Origin: Caulobacter rhizosphaerae
GTDB taxonomy: Bacteria; Pseudomonadota; Alphaproteobacteria; Caulobacterales; Caulobacteraceae
Assembly (NCBI RefSeq): GCF_010977555.1
Contig: NZ_CP048815.1
Coordinates: forward strand, 5,572,501 to 5,636,500
Length of the DNA: 64,000 nt
Direction of reading: 5' to 3'
In this document: positions 46,885-57,073 of the stretch, piece by piece
Layout of the letters: every line of letters starts with the position of its first letter
How positions within the stretch are numbered: position 1 is the first letter of the stretch
Translations under genes and position numbers: made by a program
Notes under the pieces: generated by a model
What the model was told of the DNA's origin: nothing
Database searches by the model: none
What the model saw: the letters and a program-made list of their open reading frames with translations, nothing else

Positions 46885-48375
46885 ATGGCCGCGCGATCGC
46901 CGACCGAGATTGAGGACGCCGCCAAGAACGCCCCGGAGGACGCGCTGTCCCTGGCGGCGGCGCCCCCGGCTTCGCCCAGCGTGACCACGGCCCTGAAACA
47001 CGCGCCGATGGGCATCGCCATCTTCGACGACCAGATGCGCTACCTGGCCGCCTCGCGCCAGTACCTGACCGACCAGGGCATGGCGCCCGACACCCCGCTG
47101 CTGGGCCGCCGCCACTACGACGTCTTCCCCGAGATCCCGCAGTTCTGGCGCGAAAAGCACGCCCAGGTGCTGGCCGAGGGGGTCGAGCTGCGCGAGGACG
47201 AGGGCGACCGCTATGTCGACGGCGAGGGCCGCGTGCACTGGGTGCGCTGGTCGATGGCCCCCTGGCGCACCGACGACGGCCGGATCGGCGGGCTGGTGCT
47301 CTATACCGAGATGGTCACCGCCGCCGTGGAGGCCCGCCGCCGGCTGCAGGCGGCCGAGGCCCGTTACCGGGCGCTGTTCGATCAGGCGGCGATGGGCGTG
47401 GCCCGGGTGTCGGGCAGCGGCCGGTTCCTGGAGGTCAACGACCGGTTCTGCGCCATCACCCGCCGCGACCGCGAGACCCTGCTGGCCTCGACCTTCATGG
47501 ACATCGCGCCGGGCGAGGACAATGTCGCCACCGTGGTCACCCAGGGCCTGGCCCTGCTGACCGGCGAGATCGACACCTATGCGCTGGAGCGGCGGGTCGA
47601 GGGCCGCGACGGGCCGGTCTGGGTGCACGTCACCGCCTCGCGGGTCGATCCCGGCGACGGGCGGCCCTATCTGGTGGTGATCATCTCCGACATCACCGCC
47701 CGCAAGCAGGTCGAGGCCGAGCAGCAGCACTACCAGGGCCAGCTGCGGCTGCTGATCAACGAGCTGAACCACCGGGTGAAGAACACCCTGGCCACCGTGC
47801 AGTCGATGGCCAGCCAGACCCTGAAGACCGAGGCCGACCCGCTGACGGCGTTCGAGAAGTTCGAGTCGCGGCTGCTGGGCCTGTCGCAGGTGCATGACGT
47901 GCTGACCCGCGAGAGCTGGCACGGGGCCGGGCTGCGCGACGTGGCCGAGCGGGCTCTGGCGCCGTTCGTGCCGCCCGAGGCGCCCGAGCGGCTGGCGGTC
48001 GAGGGGCCGCCGGTCTGGCTGGCGCCGGGCGGGGCCCTGACCATGGCCCTGATCTTCCACGAACTGGCGACCAACGCGCTGAAGTACGGCGCCTTGTCCA
48101 GCCGCGAGCGGGGCGGCGGCGAAGGCCGGGTGGTGCTGGCCTGGACCTACGACGCGGCGACCCGCGACCTGGCCCTGACCTGGACCGAGACCGGCGGCCC
48201 GCCCGTCGTGCCGCCCCGCCGCCGCGGCTTCGGCTCGCGCCTGATCGAACGCAGCCTGCGCGGCGAGCTGAAGGGCGCGGCGACCATGGACTACCGCCCC
48301 GAAGGCCTGGTCTGCACCATGCGCGCCACCCTGTCGGACCCGGTGGAGGCGGCGGGACCGCTGGGCGCGGGCTGA
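46885..48375 (+). CDS. PAS-domain HWE-family sensor histidine kinase
   Basis: The start at 46885 (MAARSPTEIED) is chosen for AGGAG five bases upstream; an ATG at 46846 has no such site. The 496-residue soluble kinase has two PAS domains (about 33-145 and 160-275, the second ending VVIISDITARKQVEAEQ). The HWE dimerisation motif follows with the phospho-accepting His296 (INELNHRVKNTLATVQSMAS). The ATPase domain contains FHELATNALKYGALS and the family WxE (LTWTETGG). There are no membrane segments, so it senses a cytosolic cue. No response regulator is adjacent, so the partner is unknown. Confidence 0.9.
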   Translation: MAARSPTEIEDAAKNAPEDALSLAAAPPASPSVTTALKHAPMGIAIFDDQMRYLAASRQYLTDQGMAPDTPLLGRRHYDVFPEIPQFWREKHAQVLAEGVELREDEGDRYVDGEGRVHWVRWSMAPWRTDDGRIGGLVLYTEMVTAAVEARRRLQAAEARYRALFDQAAMGVARVSGSGRFLEVNDRFCAITRRDRETLLASTFMDIAPGEDNVATVVTQGLALLTGEIDTYALERRVEGRDGPVWVHVTASRVDPGDGRPYLVVIISDITARKQVEAEQQHYQGQLRLLINELNHRVKNTLATVQSMASQTLKTEADPLTAFEKFESRLLGLSQVHDVLTRESWHGAGLRDVAERALAPFVPPEAPERLAVEGPPVWLAPGGALTMALIFHELATNALKYGALSSRERGGGEGRVVLAWTYDAATRDLALTWTETGGPPVVPPRRRGFGSRLIERSLRGELKGAATMDYRPEGLVCTMRATLSDPVEAAGPLGAG

Positions 48376-48476
48376 CCCCCTCAGTCGCTTCGCGACAGCT
48401 CCCCCAGAGGGGGAGCATCTACGTCAATCAGATCCTCCCCCTCTGGGGGAGGTGGCCCGGAGGGCCGGAGGGGGTC
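48376..48476. repeat. REP-B palindromic repeat pair (short form)
   Basis: CTCCCCCAGAGGGGGAG and CCTCCCCCTCTGGGGGAGG stems are arranged as an inverted pair with GTGGCCC-GGA-GGGCC. It begins at the kinase stop codon and ends 36 bp before trpF. Confidence 0.8.
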
Positions 48477-48511
48477 TTGCGCCAAGGCCTTCCCCGCCGT
48501 ACCTCCCCCTC

Positions 48512-49156
48512 ATGACCACCCAGGCCAAGATCTGCGGGCTGTCCACGGCCGAGAGCGTCGCCGCCGCCGTCGCCGGCGGGGCGGCCTATGTCGGCTTCGT
48601 CTTCTTCGCCAAAAGCCCGCGCAACCTCGAGCCCGAGGCCGCCGCCCGGCTGGCCGCGCCGCTACGCCAGGGCCCGGTCAGGACCGTGGCCGTCACCGTC
48701 GATCCCGACGACGCCCTGGTCGACCGGCTGATGGCCACGTTGAAGCCCGACCTGATCCAGGTGCACGGCAAGGAGACCCCCTCCCGGGTCCGCGAGATCG
48801 CCGCCCGCTCCGGCGCCGGGGTGATCAAGGCCTTCTCGGTCTCGTCGGCCGCCGACGTCGACCAGGCCCGGGCCTTCGACAGCGTCGCCGAGCACCTGAT
48901 GTTCGACGCCCGGCCGGTGGAAGGAGCGGCCCTGCCCGGCGGCACCGGCGCAAGGTTCGACTGGCGCCTGCTGGAAGGCCGGCGCTTTTCTCGCCCGCAT
49001 TTCCTGGCCGGCGGGCTGGACCCGTGGAACGTCGCCGAAGCGGTCCGGGCCTCCGGCGCGCCGCTGGTGGACGTTTCCTCTGGCGTCGAGCGGGGTCCCG
49101 GCCTAAAGGACCCGGCTCTGATCACGGCGTTCCTGGACGCCGTCAAACGCGCCTGA
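48512..49156 (+). CDS. trpF: Phosphoribosylanthranilate isomerase
   Basis: Tryptophan synthesis step between anthranilate phosphoribosyltransferase and indole-glycerol phosphate synthase. The 214-residue TIM barrel starts at 48512 ([10 protein letters not shown]). It has the catalytic Cys in [46 protein letters not shown] and the catalytic Asp in [16 protein letters not shown]. It is the first gene of a trpF-trpB-trpA-accD run. Confidence 0.95.
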   Translation: MTTQAKICGLSTAESVAAAVAGGAAYVGFVFFAKSPRNLEPEAAARLAAPLRQGPVRTVAVTVDPDDALVDRLMATLKPDLIQVHGKETPSRVREIAARSGAGVIKAFSVSSAADVDQARAFDSVAEHLMFDARPVEGAALPGGTGARFDWRLLEGRRFSRPHFLAGGLDPWNVAEAVRASGAPLVDVSSGVERGPGLKDPALITAFLDAVKRA

Positions 49157-49172
49157 CGTCTGGAAGAGTCCC

Positions 49173-50393
<1,221 letters not shown>

Positions 50394-50406
50394 GGCTAGA
50401 GCGACT

Positions 50407-51234
50407 TTGACCAAAGACCGTATCGACCGCCGGTTCGCGGCGCTGAAGGCCGAGAACCGGGCCGGCTTCGTCTCCTACGTGATGGCCGGGGACCCCGACG
50501 CCGCCACCGCGCTGGCGATCCTGGAGGGCCTGCCGGCCGCCGGGGCCGACATCATCGAGCTGGGCTTCCCGTTCTCGGACCCGATGGCCGAGGGCCCGAC
50601 CATCCAGCGCGCCAGCCAGCGCGCCCTGGCCCAGAAGATGACCCTGAACGGCACGCTGGACCTGGTCCGCGCCTTCCGCCAGGGCGACGACGACACCCCG
50701 CTGATCCTGATGGGCTATCTGAACCCGCTGGTGAACAAGGGCTTCGAGACCTTCGCCCGCGAGGCCGCCCAGGCCGGGGTGGACGGCCTGATCGTCGTCG
50801 ACTGCCCGCCGGAGGAAGCCGACCCGCTGGCCGACGCCCTGGAGGCTCACGGCGTCTCGCTGATCCGCCTGGCCGCCCCCACCACCGACGACGCGCGCCT
50901 GCCGGCCGTGGTCCGCCGCACCTCGGGCTTCCTCTATTACGTGTCGGTGGCCGGAGTGACCGGCGTCAAGTCGGCCGACGCCGGTGACGTGGCCCCGGCC
51001 GTGGCCCGGCTGCGGGCGGCCTCGGGCCTGCCGGTGGCCGTCGGCTTCGGCATCCGCACCCCCGAGCAGGCGGCCGCCGTCGCCCGGATCGCCGACGCCG
51101 CCGTGGTCGGCTCGGCCCTGGTGGATGAAATCGAATCCGCGGCCAAGGTGAACGAAAACGTGACCGAGAAGGTTCTTCTCAAGGCGTCGGAGCTGGCTAA
51201 GGCTGTGCGGTCGGCGCGACTCGAAATGGCGTGA
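50407..51234 (+). CDS. trpA: Tryptophan synthase alpha chain
   Basis: Cleaves indole-3-glycerol phosphate to indole, channelled to TrpB. The 275-residue TIM barrel starts at TTG 50407. The catalytic Glu is in DIIELGFPFSDPMAEGPTIQ; the second acid (Asp60 in E. coli) is Glu here, a substitution seen in related sequences. PAVVRRTSGFLYYVSVAGVTG and VAVGFGIRTPEQA are the phosphate-binding parts. Its TGA overlaps a GTG of the accD frame. Confidence 0.96.
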   Translation: MTKDRIDRRFAALKAENRAGFVSYVMAGDPDAATALAILEGLPAAGADIIELGFPFSDPMAEGPTIQRASQRALAQKMTLNGTLDLVRAFRQGDDDTPLILMGYLNPLVNKGFETFAREAAQAGVDGLIVVDCPPEEADPLADALEAHGVSLIRLAAPTTDDARLPAVVRRTSGFLYYVSVAGVTGVKSADAGDVAPAVARLRAASGLPVAVGFGIRTPEQAAAVARIADAAVVGSALVDEIESAAKVNENVTEKVLLKASELAKAVRSARLEMA

Positions 51235-51245
51235 GGCTGAAGGCT

Positions 51246-52172
51246 ATGGCGATGGCTGAACCCCAGGGGCCCAAGAAGGGCGACAAGACCAAGGTCGCGA
51301 CCGAGCGGCGCGGCGGCTGGCTGTCGCGGATCGCGCCCGGCGTGCGCGGCGCGTTCGCCAAGCGCGAGACGCCCGAAAACCTGTGGGTCAAGTGCCCCGA
51401 CACCGGCGAGATGATCTACCGCTCCGACCTGGACGCGGCCCTGTGGGTCACCCCGGCCGGACGCCACATGCGCATCGGCCCCGAGGCGCGGTTCAAATAC
51501 ACCTTCGACGACGGCGTCCACGAGGTCCTGCCGACCCCGGCCGTGGTCGAGGATCCGCTGAAGTTCTCGGACGGCAAGTCCTACAAGGACCGCCTGGCCG
51601 CCGCTCGCAAGGCGACCGGCGAGCAGGACGCCATGGCCATCGCCTTCGGCAAGGTCGGCGGCGTCGACGCCGTGGTGCTGGTCCAGGACTTCGCCTTCAT
51701 GGGCGGTTCGCTGGGCATGGCCGCGGGCGAGGGCTTCATCGCCGCCGCCGAGGCCGCGATCACCCGCCAGGTTCCGCTGGTGGCCTTCACCGCCGCCGGC
51801 GGCGCGCGGATGCAGGAAGGGGCGCTGTCCCTGATGCAGATGGCCCGCACCACCCTGGCCATCAACGCCATGAAGGACGCCGGCCTGCCCTATGCGGTGG
51901 TGCTGACCGACCCGACCACCGGCGGCGTCACCGCCTCCTACGCCATGCTGGGCGACGTGCACCTGGCCGAGCCGGGCGCCCTGATCGGCTTCGCCGGCCC
52001 GCGGGTGATCGAGCAGACCATCCGCGAGACCTTGCCGCCGGGCTTCCAGCGCTCGGAATACCTGGTCGAGAAGGGCATGGTCGACCGCGTGACGCACCGC
52101 AAGGACCTGCCGGCCGTGCTGGGCTCGATCCTGGGCACGCTGATGATGGGCCGGGCGCTGAAAGCGGCTTGA
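51246..52172 (+). CDS. accD: Acetyl-CoA carboxylase carboxyltransferase subunit beta
   Basis: Part of the complex that makes malonyl-CoA for fatty acid synthesis. The 308-residue form starts at 51246 (MAMAEPQGPKKGDK); ATG 51252 and GTG 51231 are alternatives. The crotonase-like domain is complete (FMGGSLGMAAGEGFIAAAE, FTAAGGARMQEG, LTDPTTGGVTASYAMLGD, FAGPRVIEQTIRE). The usual four-Cys zinc ribbon is degenerate (WVKCPDTGEMIYRSDL and WVTPAGRHMRI keep one Cys), as in other alphaproteobacteria. The trpA-accD-folC order is conserved in the group. Confidence 0.95.
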   Translation: MAMAEPQGPKKGDKTKVATERRGGWLSRIAPGVRGAFAKRETPENLWVKCPDTGEMIYRSDLDAALWVTPAGRHMRIGPEARFKYTFDDGVHEVLPTPAVVEDPLKFSDGKSYKDRLAAARKATGEQDAMAIAFGKVGGVDAVVLVQDFAFMGGSLGMAAGEGFIAAAEAAITRQVPLVAFTAAGGARMQEGALSLMQMARTTLAINAMKDAGLPYAVVLTDPTTGGVTASYAMLGDVHLAEPGALIGFAGPRVIEQTIRETLPPGFQRSEYLVEKGMVDRVTHRKDLPAVLGSILGTLMMGRALKAA

Positions 52173-52190
52173 TCCACGTTCGTGAGCGAT

Positions 52191-52277
52191 CCTCGTCCTT
52201 CGACAAGCTCAGGATGAGGATCGAATTTGGCGCAGAGTGAGCAATAGCCCTCATCCTGAGCTTGTCGAAGGACGAGG
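52191..52277. repeat. REP-A inverted-repeat pair (copy 3 of 5)
   Basis: Exact 29-bp inverted arms at 52191-52219 and 52249-52277 with a 29-bp spacer. They lie between accD and folC; the right arm ends 11 bp before the folC start codon, so it forms part of the leader. Confidence 0.9.
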
Positions 52278-52288
52278 GCGGACCCTCC

Positions 52289-53602
52289 ATGACCGACCAC
52301 CTCCGCGCCCATGACGCCGCGCTGGCCCGGCTGCAGGCCCTGCATCCCAAGCTGATCGACCTGTCGCTGGACCGCATGGTGCGGCTGTGCGCCGCCCTGG
52401 GCGATCCGCAGAAGAGGCTGCCGCCGGTGATTCACGTGGCCGGCACCAACGGCAAGGGCTCGACCGTCGCCTATCTGCGGGCCATGGCCGAGGCGGCCGG
52501 GCTGAGGGTCCACGTCTTCACCTCACCGCACTTGGTGCGGTTCGCCGAACGCATCCGGCTGGCGGGGACGCTGATCACCGACGAGCACCTGGCCCAGGTG
52601 CTCGAGCGCGTCGAGGCGGCCAACGCCGGCCTGCCGATCACCTTCTTCGAGATCACCACCGCCGCGGCCTTCCAGGCCTTCTCCGAGGTTCCGGCCGACC
52701 TTTGCCTGGTCGAGGTGGGGCTGGGCGGGATCCTGGACGCCACCAATGTCGTCCTGCCCGCGGTCAGCGTGATCGCCCCGATCGACATCGACCACCGCGA
52801 GTTCCTGGGCGACACCCTGGCGGCCATCGCCCAGGAAAAGGCCGGGATCATCAAGCCCAACACCCCCGTCGTCTCGGCCCGCCAGCAGGAGGAGGCCGAG
52901 CGGGTGGTCGAGCGCGAGGCCGACCTGTTCGAGGCGCCCCTGACCCTGATGGGCCGCGACTTCGACGCCTGGAACGAACGCGGCCGGCTGCTGGTCCAGA
53001 TGCAGGATCGCCTGCTGGATCTGCCGGCCCCGGCCCTAGCGGGCGAGCATCAGTTCGCCAACGCCGGCCTGGCCGTGGCGGCCTTGCTGACCCTGAACGA
53101 TTCGCGCGTCGACGAGGCCGCCATGGCCCGGGGGATCGCAGCCGCCACCTGGCCGGCCCGATTCCAGCGATTGACGGCCGGTCCCCTGGCGGAGCGGGCC
53201 CGGGCGGACGGGGCGGACCTCTGGCTGGACGGCGGCCACAATCCCCATGCGGGCCAGGCGGTGGCCCGGGCCCTGGGCGACTTGGCGGCGCGCGACGGGC
53301 GGCCCGTGGCCCTGATCTCCGGCCTGCTGGCCAACAAGGACGCCACGGGGTTCTTCGCGCCGTTCGCACCGCTGAAGGCCAAGGTCTTTTCCGTGACGTT
53401 CGAGGGCCATGCCGCGGCCAGCGCGGCCCAGACGGCGGCGGCGGCGGAACTGGCCGGCCTGCGGGCCCATGCCTGCGACAGCGTCGAGGCGGCGCTCGAC
53501 AAGGCGCTGGCGCTCGAGCCGACGCCGCACGTGCTGATCTGCGGCTCGCTCTACCTGGCGGGCGAGGTGCTGGCGATGAGTCCGGAGACCTGGCCGGTCT
53601 AG
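52289..53602 (+). CDS. folC: Folylpolyglutamate synthase / dihydrofolate synthase
   Basis: Adds glutamate to dihydropteroate and folates. The 437-residue Mur-ligase-fold protein starts at 52289 (MTDHLRAHDAALARL). It has the P-loop VAGTNGKGSTVAYLRAM, TSPHLVRFAERIRL (the family SPHL motif), LVEVGLGGILDATNVV, IDIDHREFLGDTLAAIAQEK and LWLDGGHNPHAGQAVARAL. It follows accD with a REP-A pair between them. Confidence 0.94.
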   Translation: MTDHLRAHDAALARLQALHPKLIDLSLDRMVRLCAALGDPQKRLPPVIHVAGTNGKGSTVAYLRAMAEAAGLRVHVFTSPHLVRFAERIRLAGTLITDEHLAQVLERVEAANAGLPITFFEITTAAAFQAFSEVPADLCLVEVGLGGILDATNVVLPAVSVIAPIDIDHREFLGDTLAAIAQEKAGIIKPNTPVVSARQQEEAERVVEREADLFEAPLTLMGRDFDAWNERGRLLVQMQDRLLDLPAPALAGEHQFANAGLAVAALLTLNDSRVDEAAMARGIAAATWPARFQRLTAGPLAERARADGADLWLDGGHNPHAGQAVARALGDLAARDGRPVALISGLLANKDATGFFAPFAPLKAKVFSVTFEGHAAASAAQTAAAAELAGLRAHACDSVEAALDKALALEPTPHVLICGSLYLAGEVLAMSPETWPV

Positions 53603-53606
53603 ACGT

Positions 53607-53882
53607 CTAGACCAGGATATTCAGCAGCGAGCCCGGGCGCAGGATCTTCTGTGGCTGCTCGGCCGGCTGGACGAACGGCCGGGCCGGCGGCGGACGCTGC
53701 GGTTGGGCCTGGGTCTGCAGCTGGACGGCGATCGGCGGGGCGGTGGGTCGGGCCGCGGCGGCGTCGCTGACGGCCGCCTGGAAGAACGCCGCCGCGCGCG
53801 AGCCGCCAGCCGCCGACGAGCCCTGCGCTGAGGCGGGTCTCGGTGGGACGGACGGCAGGCCGGTCGGACGGATCGTGCTCAT
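53607..53882 (-). CDS. Small Ala/Pro-rich protein of unknown function
   Basis: A 91-residue protein without signal peptide or membrane segment. It is rich in Pro, Ala and Gln, with low-complexity QLQTQAQPQRPPPARPF. It ends GSLLNILV, a hydrophobic tail. It is convergent with folC (4 bp apart). Codon third positions fit a real gene, but the composition makes a spurious frame possible. Confidence 0.45.
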   Translation of the reverse strand: MSTIRPTGLPSVPPRPASAQGSSAAGGSRAAAFFQAAVSDAAAARPTAPPIAVQLQTQAQPQRPPPARPFVQPAEQPQKILRPGSLLNILV

Positions 53883-54106
53883 GGGCGCGACTCTATCATG
53901 GTTAATGCAAGGTCGGCGAGCATGGTCAACGCGCGGTTAATGGTCGCGGCTGCGTTCGACGAAACACGGCCAAAACCGGACGCCAACCTGAACGCCAGAT
54001 GAAAGTCGGGTTGCCGACGCCGTTCAGGCGGCGGGGCGTAAGGTGTCCTCAAGATCGACCGGATCGGGGCCGGTCGGACATGAATTTGAACGGAAAGGGA
54101 CACCCG

Positions 54107-54466
54107 ATGCGTACCGCCACCAAGACCACCCTCTCGATGATCGCCGCGGCCACGGCCGCCCTGAGCCTGGTTTCGGCCCCGAGCTTCGCCTCTGCCCATG
54201 ACGGCCGCTACTACCGCGACCACCACCGCTATGAGTCGCGCTACGACAGCCGTTACGATCGTCGCTATGACAGCCGCTACAGCCGCTACGACAGCTGCCG
54301 CTCGCACCGCAAGAACGGCAAGGCGACCGGCGCGGTGATCGGCGCCCTGGCCGGCGGCCTGCTGGGCAACTCGGTCTCGAACGGTAACCGCACCCCCGGC
54401 ACCCTGCTGGGCGCGGGCGTCGGGGCCTATGCCGGCAGCCAGATCGGCAAGGGCCATCGCTGCTAA
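54107..54466 (+). CDS. Glycine zipper 2TM domain protein
   Basis: A 119-residue envelope protein starting at 54107 (MRTATKTTLSMIAAATAAL), with AAAGGGA upstream. The signal peptide is followed by a Tyr/Arg/Asp-rich repeat region (RYDSRYDRRYDSRYSRYDS) and a glycine zipper (GAVIGALAGGLLGNSV and LLGAGVGAYAGSQIG), as in Rcc01698/SlyB-like outer-membrane-associated proteins. Its role is unknown. A strong intrinsic terminator follows. Confidence 0.82.
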   Translation: MRTATKTTLSMIAAATAALSLVSAPSFASAHDGRYYRDHHRYESRYDSRYDRRYDSRYSRYDSCRSHRKNGKATGAVIGALAGGLLGNSVSNGNRTPGTLLGAGVGAYAGSQIGKGHRC

Positions 54467-54491
54467 GCCGCAGCCGTCCTAGACAAACCGG

Positions 54492-54524
54492 AGGCCCGGA
54501 CCGCGAAAGCCGTCCGGGCCTTTT
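54492..54524 (+). terminator. Intrinsic terminator
   Basis: AGGCCCGGAC and GTCCGGGCCT form a 10-bp stem with an 11-base loop, followed by TTTT on the plus strand. It ends the glycine zipper gene, 10 bp before the convergent ccmG stop. Confidence 0.85.
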
Positions 54525-54533
54525 GGCGTCCGG

Positions 54534-55046
54534 CTAGCGCAGCTTGGCCAGCATCTGCTCGACGTCGGCGTCGGTCAGCGGGCCGCTGTGCTTGGCCAGG
54601 ATGACGCCGTCGGCCCCGACCAGGAAGGTCTCGGGCACGCCGGTGACGCCGAACTCGATGCCGGCCCGGCCGTTGCGATCCATCAGCTTGACGGCGAACG
54701 GGTCGCCCAGTTCGCCCAGGAACGCCTGGGTGCGAGCGGGCTCGTCCTTGTAGGCTACCCCGACCAGGGTGACGCCCCGGGCCTTCAGCGCCATCAGCTG
54801 CGGAGCCTCGACCCGGCAGGGGGCGCACCAGGAGGCGAAGAAGTTGATCAGGCGCGGTCCCTTCGGCGCGTCGCGCACGGCGACCATCGCCCCGGTGTCC
54901 AGGTCGGGCAGGGTCACCGCCGGGACGGGCTTGCCGACCAGGGCGTGGGGCTGGACATGCGGATCGTGCTTGAGAGCGTAGCCGGCGAACAGCACGCCCA
55001 GGCCGACCAGCACGACCAGCGGCGCGAAGCCGATCCAGCGCCTCAC
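54534..55046 (-). CDS. ccmG: Cytochrome c maturation thioredoxin CcmG/DsbE
   Basis: Membrane-anchored periplasmic thioredoxin that reduces apocytochrome c cysteines for haem attachment. The GTG start at 55046 (VRRWIGFAPLVVLVGLGVL) has GAGGA upstream and gives 170 residues. It has one N-terminal membrane anchor, the active site FFASWCAPCRVEAP, and GVTGVPETFLV with the cis-Pro. Its GTGA start overlaps the stop of ccmD. Confidence 0.93.
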   Translation of the reverse strand: MRRWIGFAPLVVLVGLGVLFAGYALKHDPHVQPHALVGKPVPAVTLPDLDTGAMVAVRDAPKGPRLINFFASWCAPCRVEAPQLMALKARGVTLVGVAYKDEPARTQAFLGELGDPFAVKLMDRNGRAGIEFGVTGVPETFLVGADGVILAKHSGPLTDADVEQMLAKLR

Positions 55047-55210
55047 GGCTTCCTCGCGTCCCGCTGGGCCTGGAGCCGTTCGGCCTCGCGCCGCCAGCGA
55101 CAGGCCGAGGCCAGGCTGTCGGCGATCATCCAGACGAAGGCGCCGGCCGTCAGGGCGAAGGCGGGCCAGACATAGACCGCGTACTTGCCGGCGTCGAAAT
55201 CGAAGTGCAT
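55043..55210 (-). CDS. ccmD: Haem exporter protein CcmD
   Basis: A 55-residue protein that stabilises the CcmABC-haem-CcmE complex. The frame from ATG 55210 reads MHFDFDAGKYAVYVWPAFAL, then a single membrane helix (ending VWMIADSL) and a basic Arg/Glu-rich tail (CRWRREAERLQAQRDARKP). This is exactly the CcmD layout. It lies between ccmC (3-bp gap) and ccmG (4-bp overlap). Confidence 0.9.
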   Translation of the reverse strand: MHFDFDAGKYAVYVWPAFALTAGAFVWMIADSLASACRWRREAERLQAQRDARKP

Positions 55211-55213
55211 CGG

Positions 55214-55960
55214 CTAGCCTTCCGCCTGCTGCAGGGCCAGGGCGCGGGCCTTGCGCCGCCAGACCAGGGCGCGGATCCGCACCAGCCACAGCGCGCCAAA
55301 GGCCGACAGATAGGCCAGGCTCATCACCAGCATCGGCCAGGCATAGACCGCCGGCAGGCCGTTACCCGGCTTGGCGAACAGGGTGGAGCTGCCCTGGTGC
55401 AGGCTGTTCCACCATTCGACCGAGAACTTGACGATCGGCAGGTTGATCAGGCCGACCAGGGCCAGGATGGCGGCGGCCCGGGCCGCCTTCTGCTCGTCCT
55501 CGAGCGCCGAGCGCAGGGCCAGGTAGCCCAGGTAGAACAGCAGCAGCACCAGCACCGAGGTCAGGCGGGCGTCCCACACCCACCAGGTTCCCCACATCGG
55601 CTTGCCCCACAGCGATCCGGTGGCTAGGGCCAGGGCGGTGAAGGCCGCGCCCAGCGGGGCGCAGGCCACGGCGGCGGCGTCGGCCAGGGCGTGGCGAAAC
55701 ACCAGGGCCAGGAAGCTGGCGATCCCCAGGCACAGATAGACGAACAGCGACAGCGAGGCGGCCGGCACGTGGATGAACATCATCCGCACGGTGTCGCCCT
55801 GCTGGTAATCCTCCGGCGCGGCGAAGGTCAGCACCAGGCCCACGGCGGCCAGCACCGCGGCGACTACGCCGAACATCGGCGCGGCCCAGCGCGAAAAGGC
55901 CATGAACCGCTCGGGGTTGGTCAGGAAGTCCAGCGGATGGTGTGGATCACGGGCGCCCAT
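55214..55960 (-). CDS. ccmC: Haem exporter permease CcmC
   Basis: Inner-membrane protein that passes haem to CcmE. The 248-residue protein starts at 55960 (MGARDPHHPLDFLTNPERFM). It has six membrane segments, the tryptophan-rich haem motif GTWWVWDARLTSVLVLLLFY, and the flanking His sites (IHVPAASLS and WWNSLHQGSS). It heads ccmC-ccmD-ccmG; ccmA and ccmB are 2.3 kb away on the same strand. Confidence 0.95.
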   Translation of the reverse strand: MGARDPHHPLDFLTNPERFMAFSRWAAPMFGVVAAVLAAVGLVLTFAAPEDYQQGDTVRMMFIHVPAASLSLFVYLCLGIASFLALVFRHALADAAAVACAPLGAAFTALALATGSLWGKPMWGTWWVWDARLTSVLVLLLFYLGYLALRSALEDEQKAARAAAILALVGLINLPIVKFSVEWWNSLHQGSSTLFAKPGNGLPAVYAWPMLVMSLAYLSAFGALWLVRIRALVWRRKARALALQQAEG

Positions 55961-56009
55961 GTTCCGAGCCTTAGAAGACCTGGAGGGCGCCCGCAATCGT
56001 GGAGGCTAC

Positions 56010-56564
56010 CTAGTCCGCCTTGGGCCGGGGCGGCATTCCGCCCGGACCGCCCTTGAAGTGGCGGAATTCGGCGCGGCGCATCATCGGGCCGTGGCCGCCG
56101 GCCATCGGGCCCAGGGCGTCGAAGGCCTTTTTCTGGCCAGGCGACAGGGCGGCGTAGAAGGCGCGGGTGGCGTCGATCCGCGCCCTGGCGCGGTCCAGGC
56201 GCTCGGCCTCGCGATCCAGGCGTTCGGGCGTGGTCGGCGGCCGACGCGGTGTGTCGACCGCTTCCCGCTTCGGATGGTCCTTGGTCCAATCCTTGGGCGC
56301 GACGGCGTCCAGATAGGCCTTCAGGGCGCCGTCCTGGTCGGCGCGCAGTTGCAGCACGTCGCGCAGATGCTGGGCGCGGGCTTCGGGGTCGAGGCGGTGG
56401 TGGCGCACCATCGCCGGCGGTCCGCCGGGACCGCCCGGGCCGTCATCGGCCATGGGCGGGGGACCGGGCGGCGGGGGGCCGTCCTGAGCGACGGCGACCG
56501 CCGCGCCGGAAAACGTGAAGACGGCCGCGGCTATCAGGGCGAGGCGGCTGGGCTGCAGGCGCAT
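56010..56564 (-). CDS. Periplasmic Spy/CpxP-like protein (tentative)
   Basis: A 184-residue protein (ATG 56564, GGAG upstream) with a signal peptide ending AVAVAQD. A Pro/Gly-rich linker leads into a helical, charged body with two LTXXQ-like spots (VLQLRADQDGALKAYL and YAALSPGQKKAFDAL). A His/Met/Gly-rich tail (MAGGHGPMMRR) could bind metal. This resembles Spy/CpxP-type proteins that respond to metal or envelope stress. It lies between ccmC and ccmB, transcribed in the same direction. Confidence 0.6.
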   Translation of the reverse strand: MRLQPSRLALIAAAVFTFSGAAVAVAQDGPPPPGPPPMADDGPGGPGGPPAMVRHHRLDPEARAQHLRDVLQLRADQDGALKAYLDAVAPKDWTKDHPKREAVDTPRRPPTTPERLDREAERLDRARARIDATRAFYAALSPGQKKAFDALGPMAGGHGPMMRRAEFRHFKGGPGGMPPRPKAD

Positions 56565-56707
56565 GGGTTGCTCCAAGGGATTGTTCCTGGAGCGGAACCT
56601 CGAGTCCGCGTGTAACCCGGGAATGTCAGGATCACCGGCGAATATTGCAGAACTGACGGACGCCGCGATGCATAAACACCTCGCCGCCGTCCAGGGAGAC
56701 CCGCGCG

Positions 56708-57058
56708 ATGCTGTACCTGCTGGCCAAGGCCGCGATTTCGGGCGTGATCATCGCCCTGGTGTCCGAGATCGCCAAGCGCCAGCCGGGCTTCGGCGCCCTG
56801 GTCGCCTCGCTGCCGCTGATCTCGATCCTGGGCATGCTGTGGCTGTGGCGCGACACCCATGACGTCAAGCGCATGGCGACCCATGTCGAGGCCACCTTCT
56901 GGTACGTGCTGCCGTCCCTGCCGATGTTCCTGATCGTGCCGGCCCTGCTGCGGCGGGGCGTGAACTTCTGGATGGCGCTGGGGGCCGGTTGCGCGGTCAC
57001 CATCGGCCTCTATCTGACGATGACGGCGATCGGACCGCGTTTCGGGCTGAAGCTCTAG
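56708..57058 (+). CDS. DUF3147 family small membrane protein
   Basis: A 116-residue protein with four hydrophobic segments. It contains ISGVIIALVSEIAKRQPGFG and LVASLPLISILGMLWLW, the DUF3147 pattern. Function unknown; probably inner membrane. It is transcribed opposite to the surrounding ccm genes. GGGAGACCCGCGCG precedes the ATG. Confidence 0.78.
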   Translation: MLYLLAKAAISGVIIALVSEIAKRQPGFGALVASLPLISILGMLWLWRDTHDVKRMATHVEATFWYVLPSLPMFLIVPALLRRGVNFWMALGAGCAVTIGLYLTMTAIGPRFGLKL

Positions 57059-57073
57059 CGGTTCATGAGCCGC

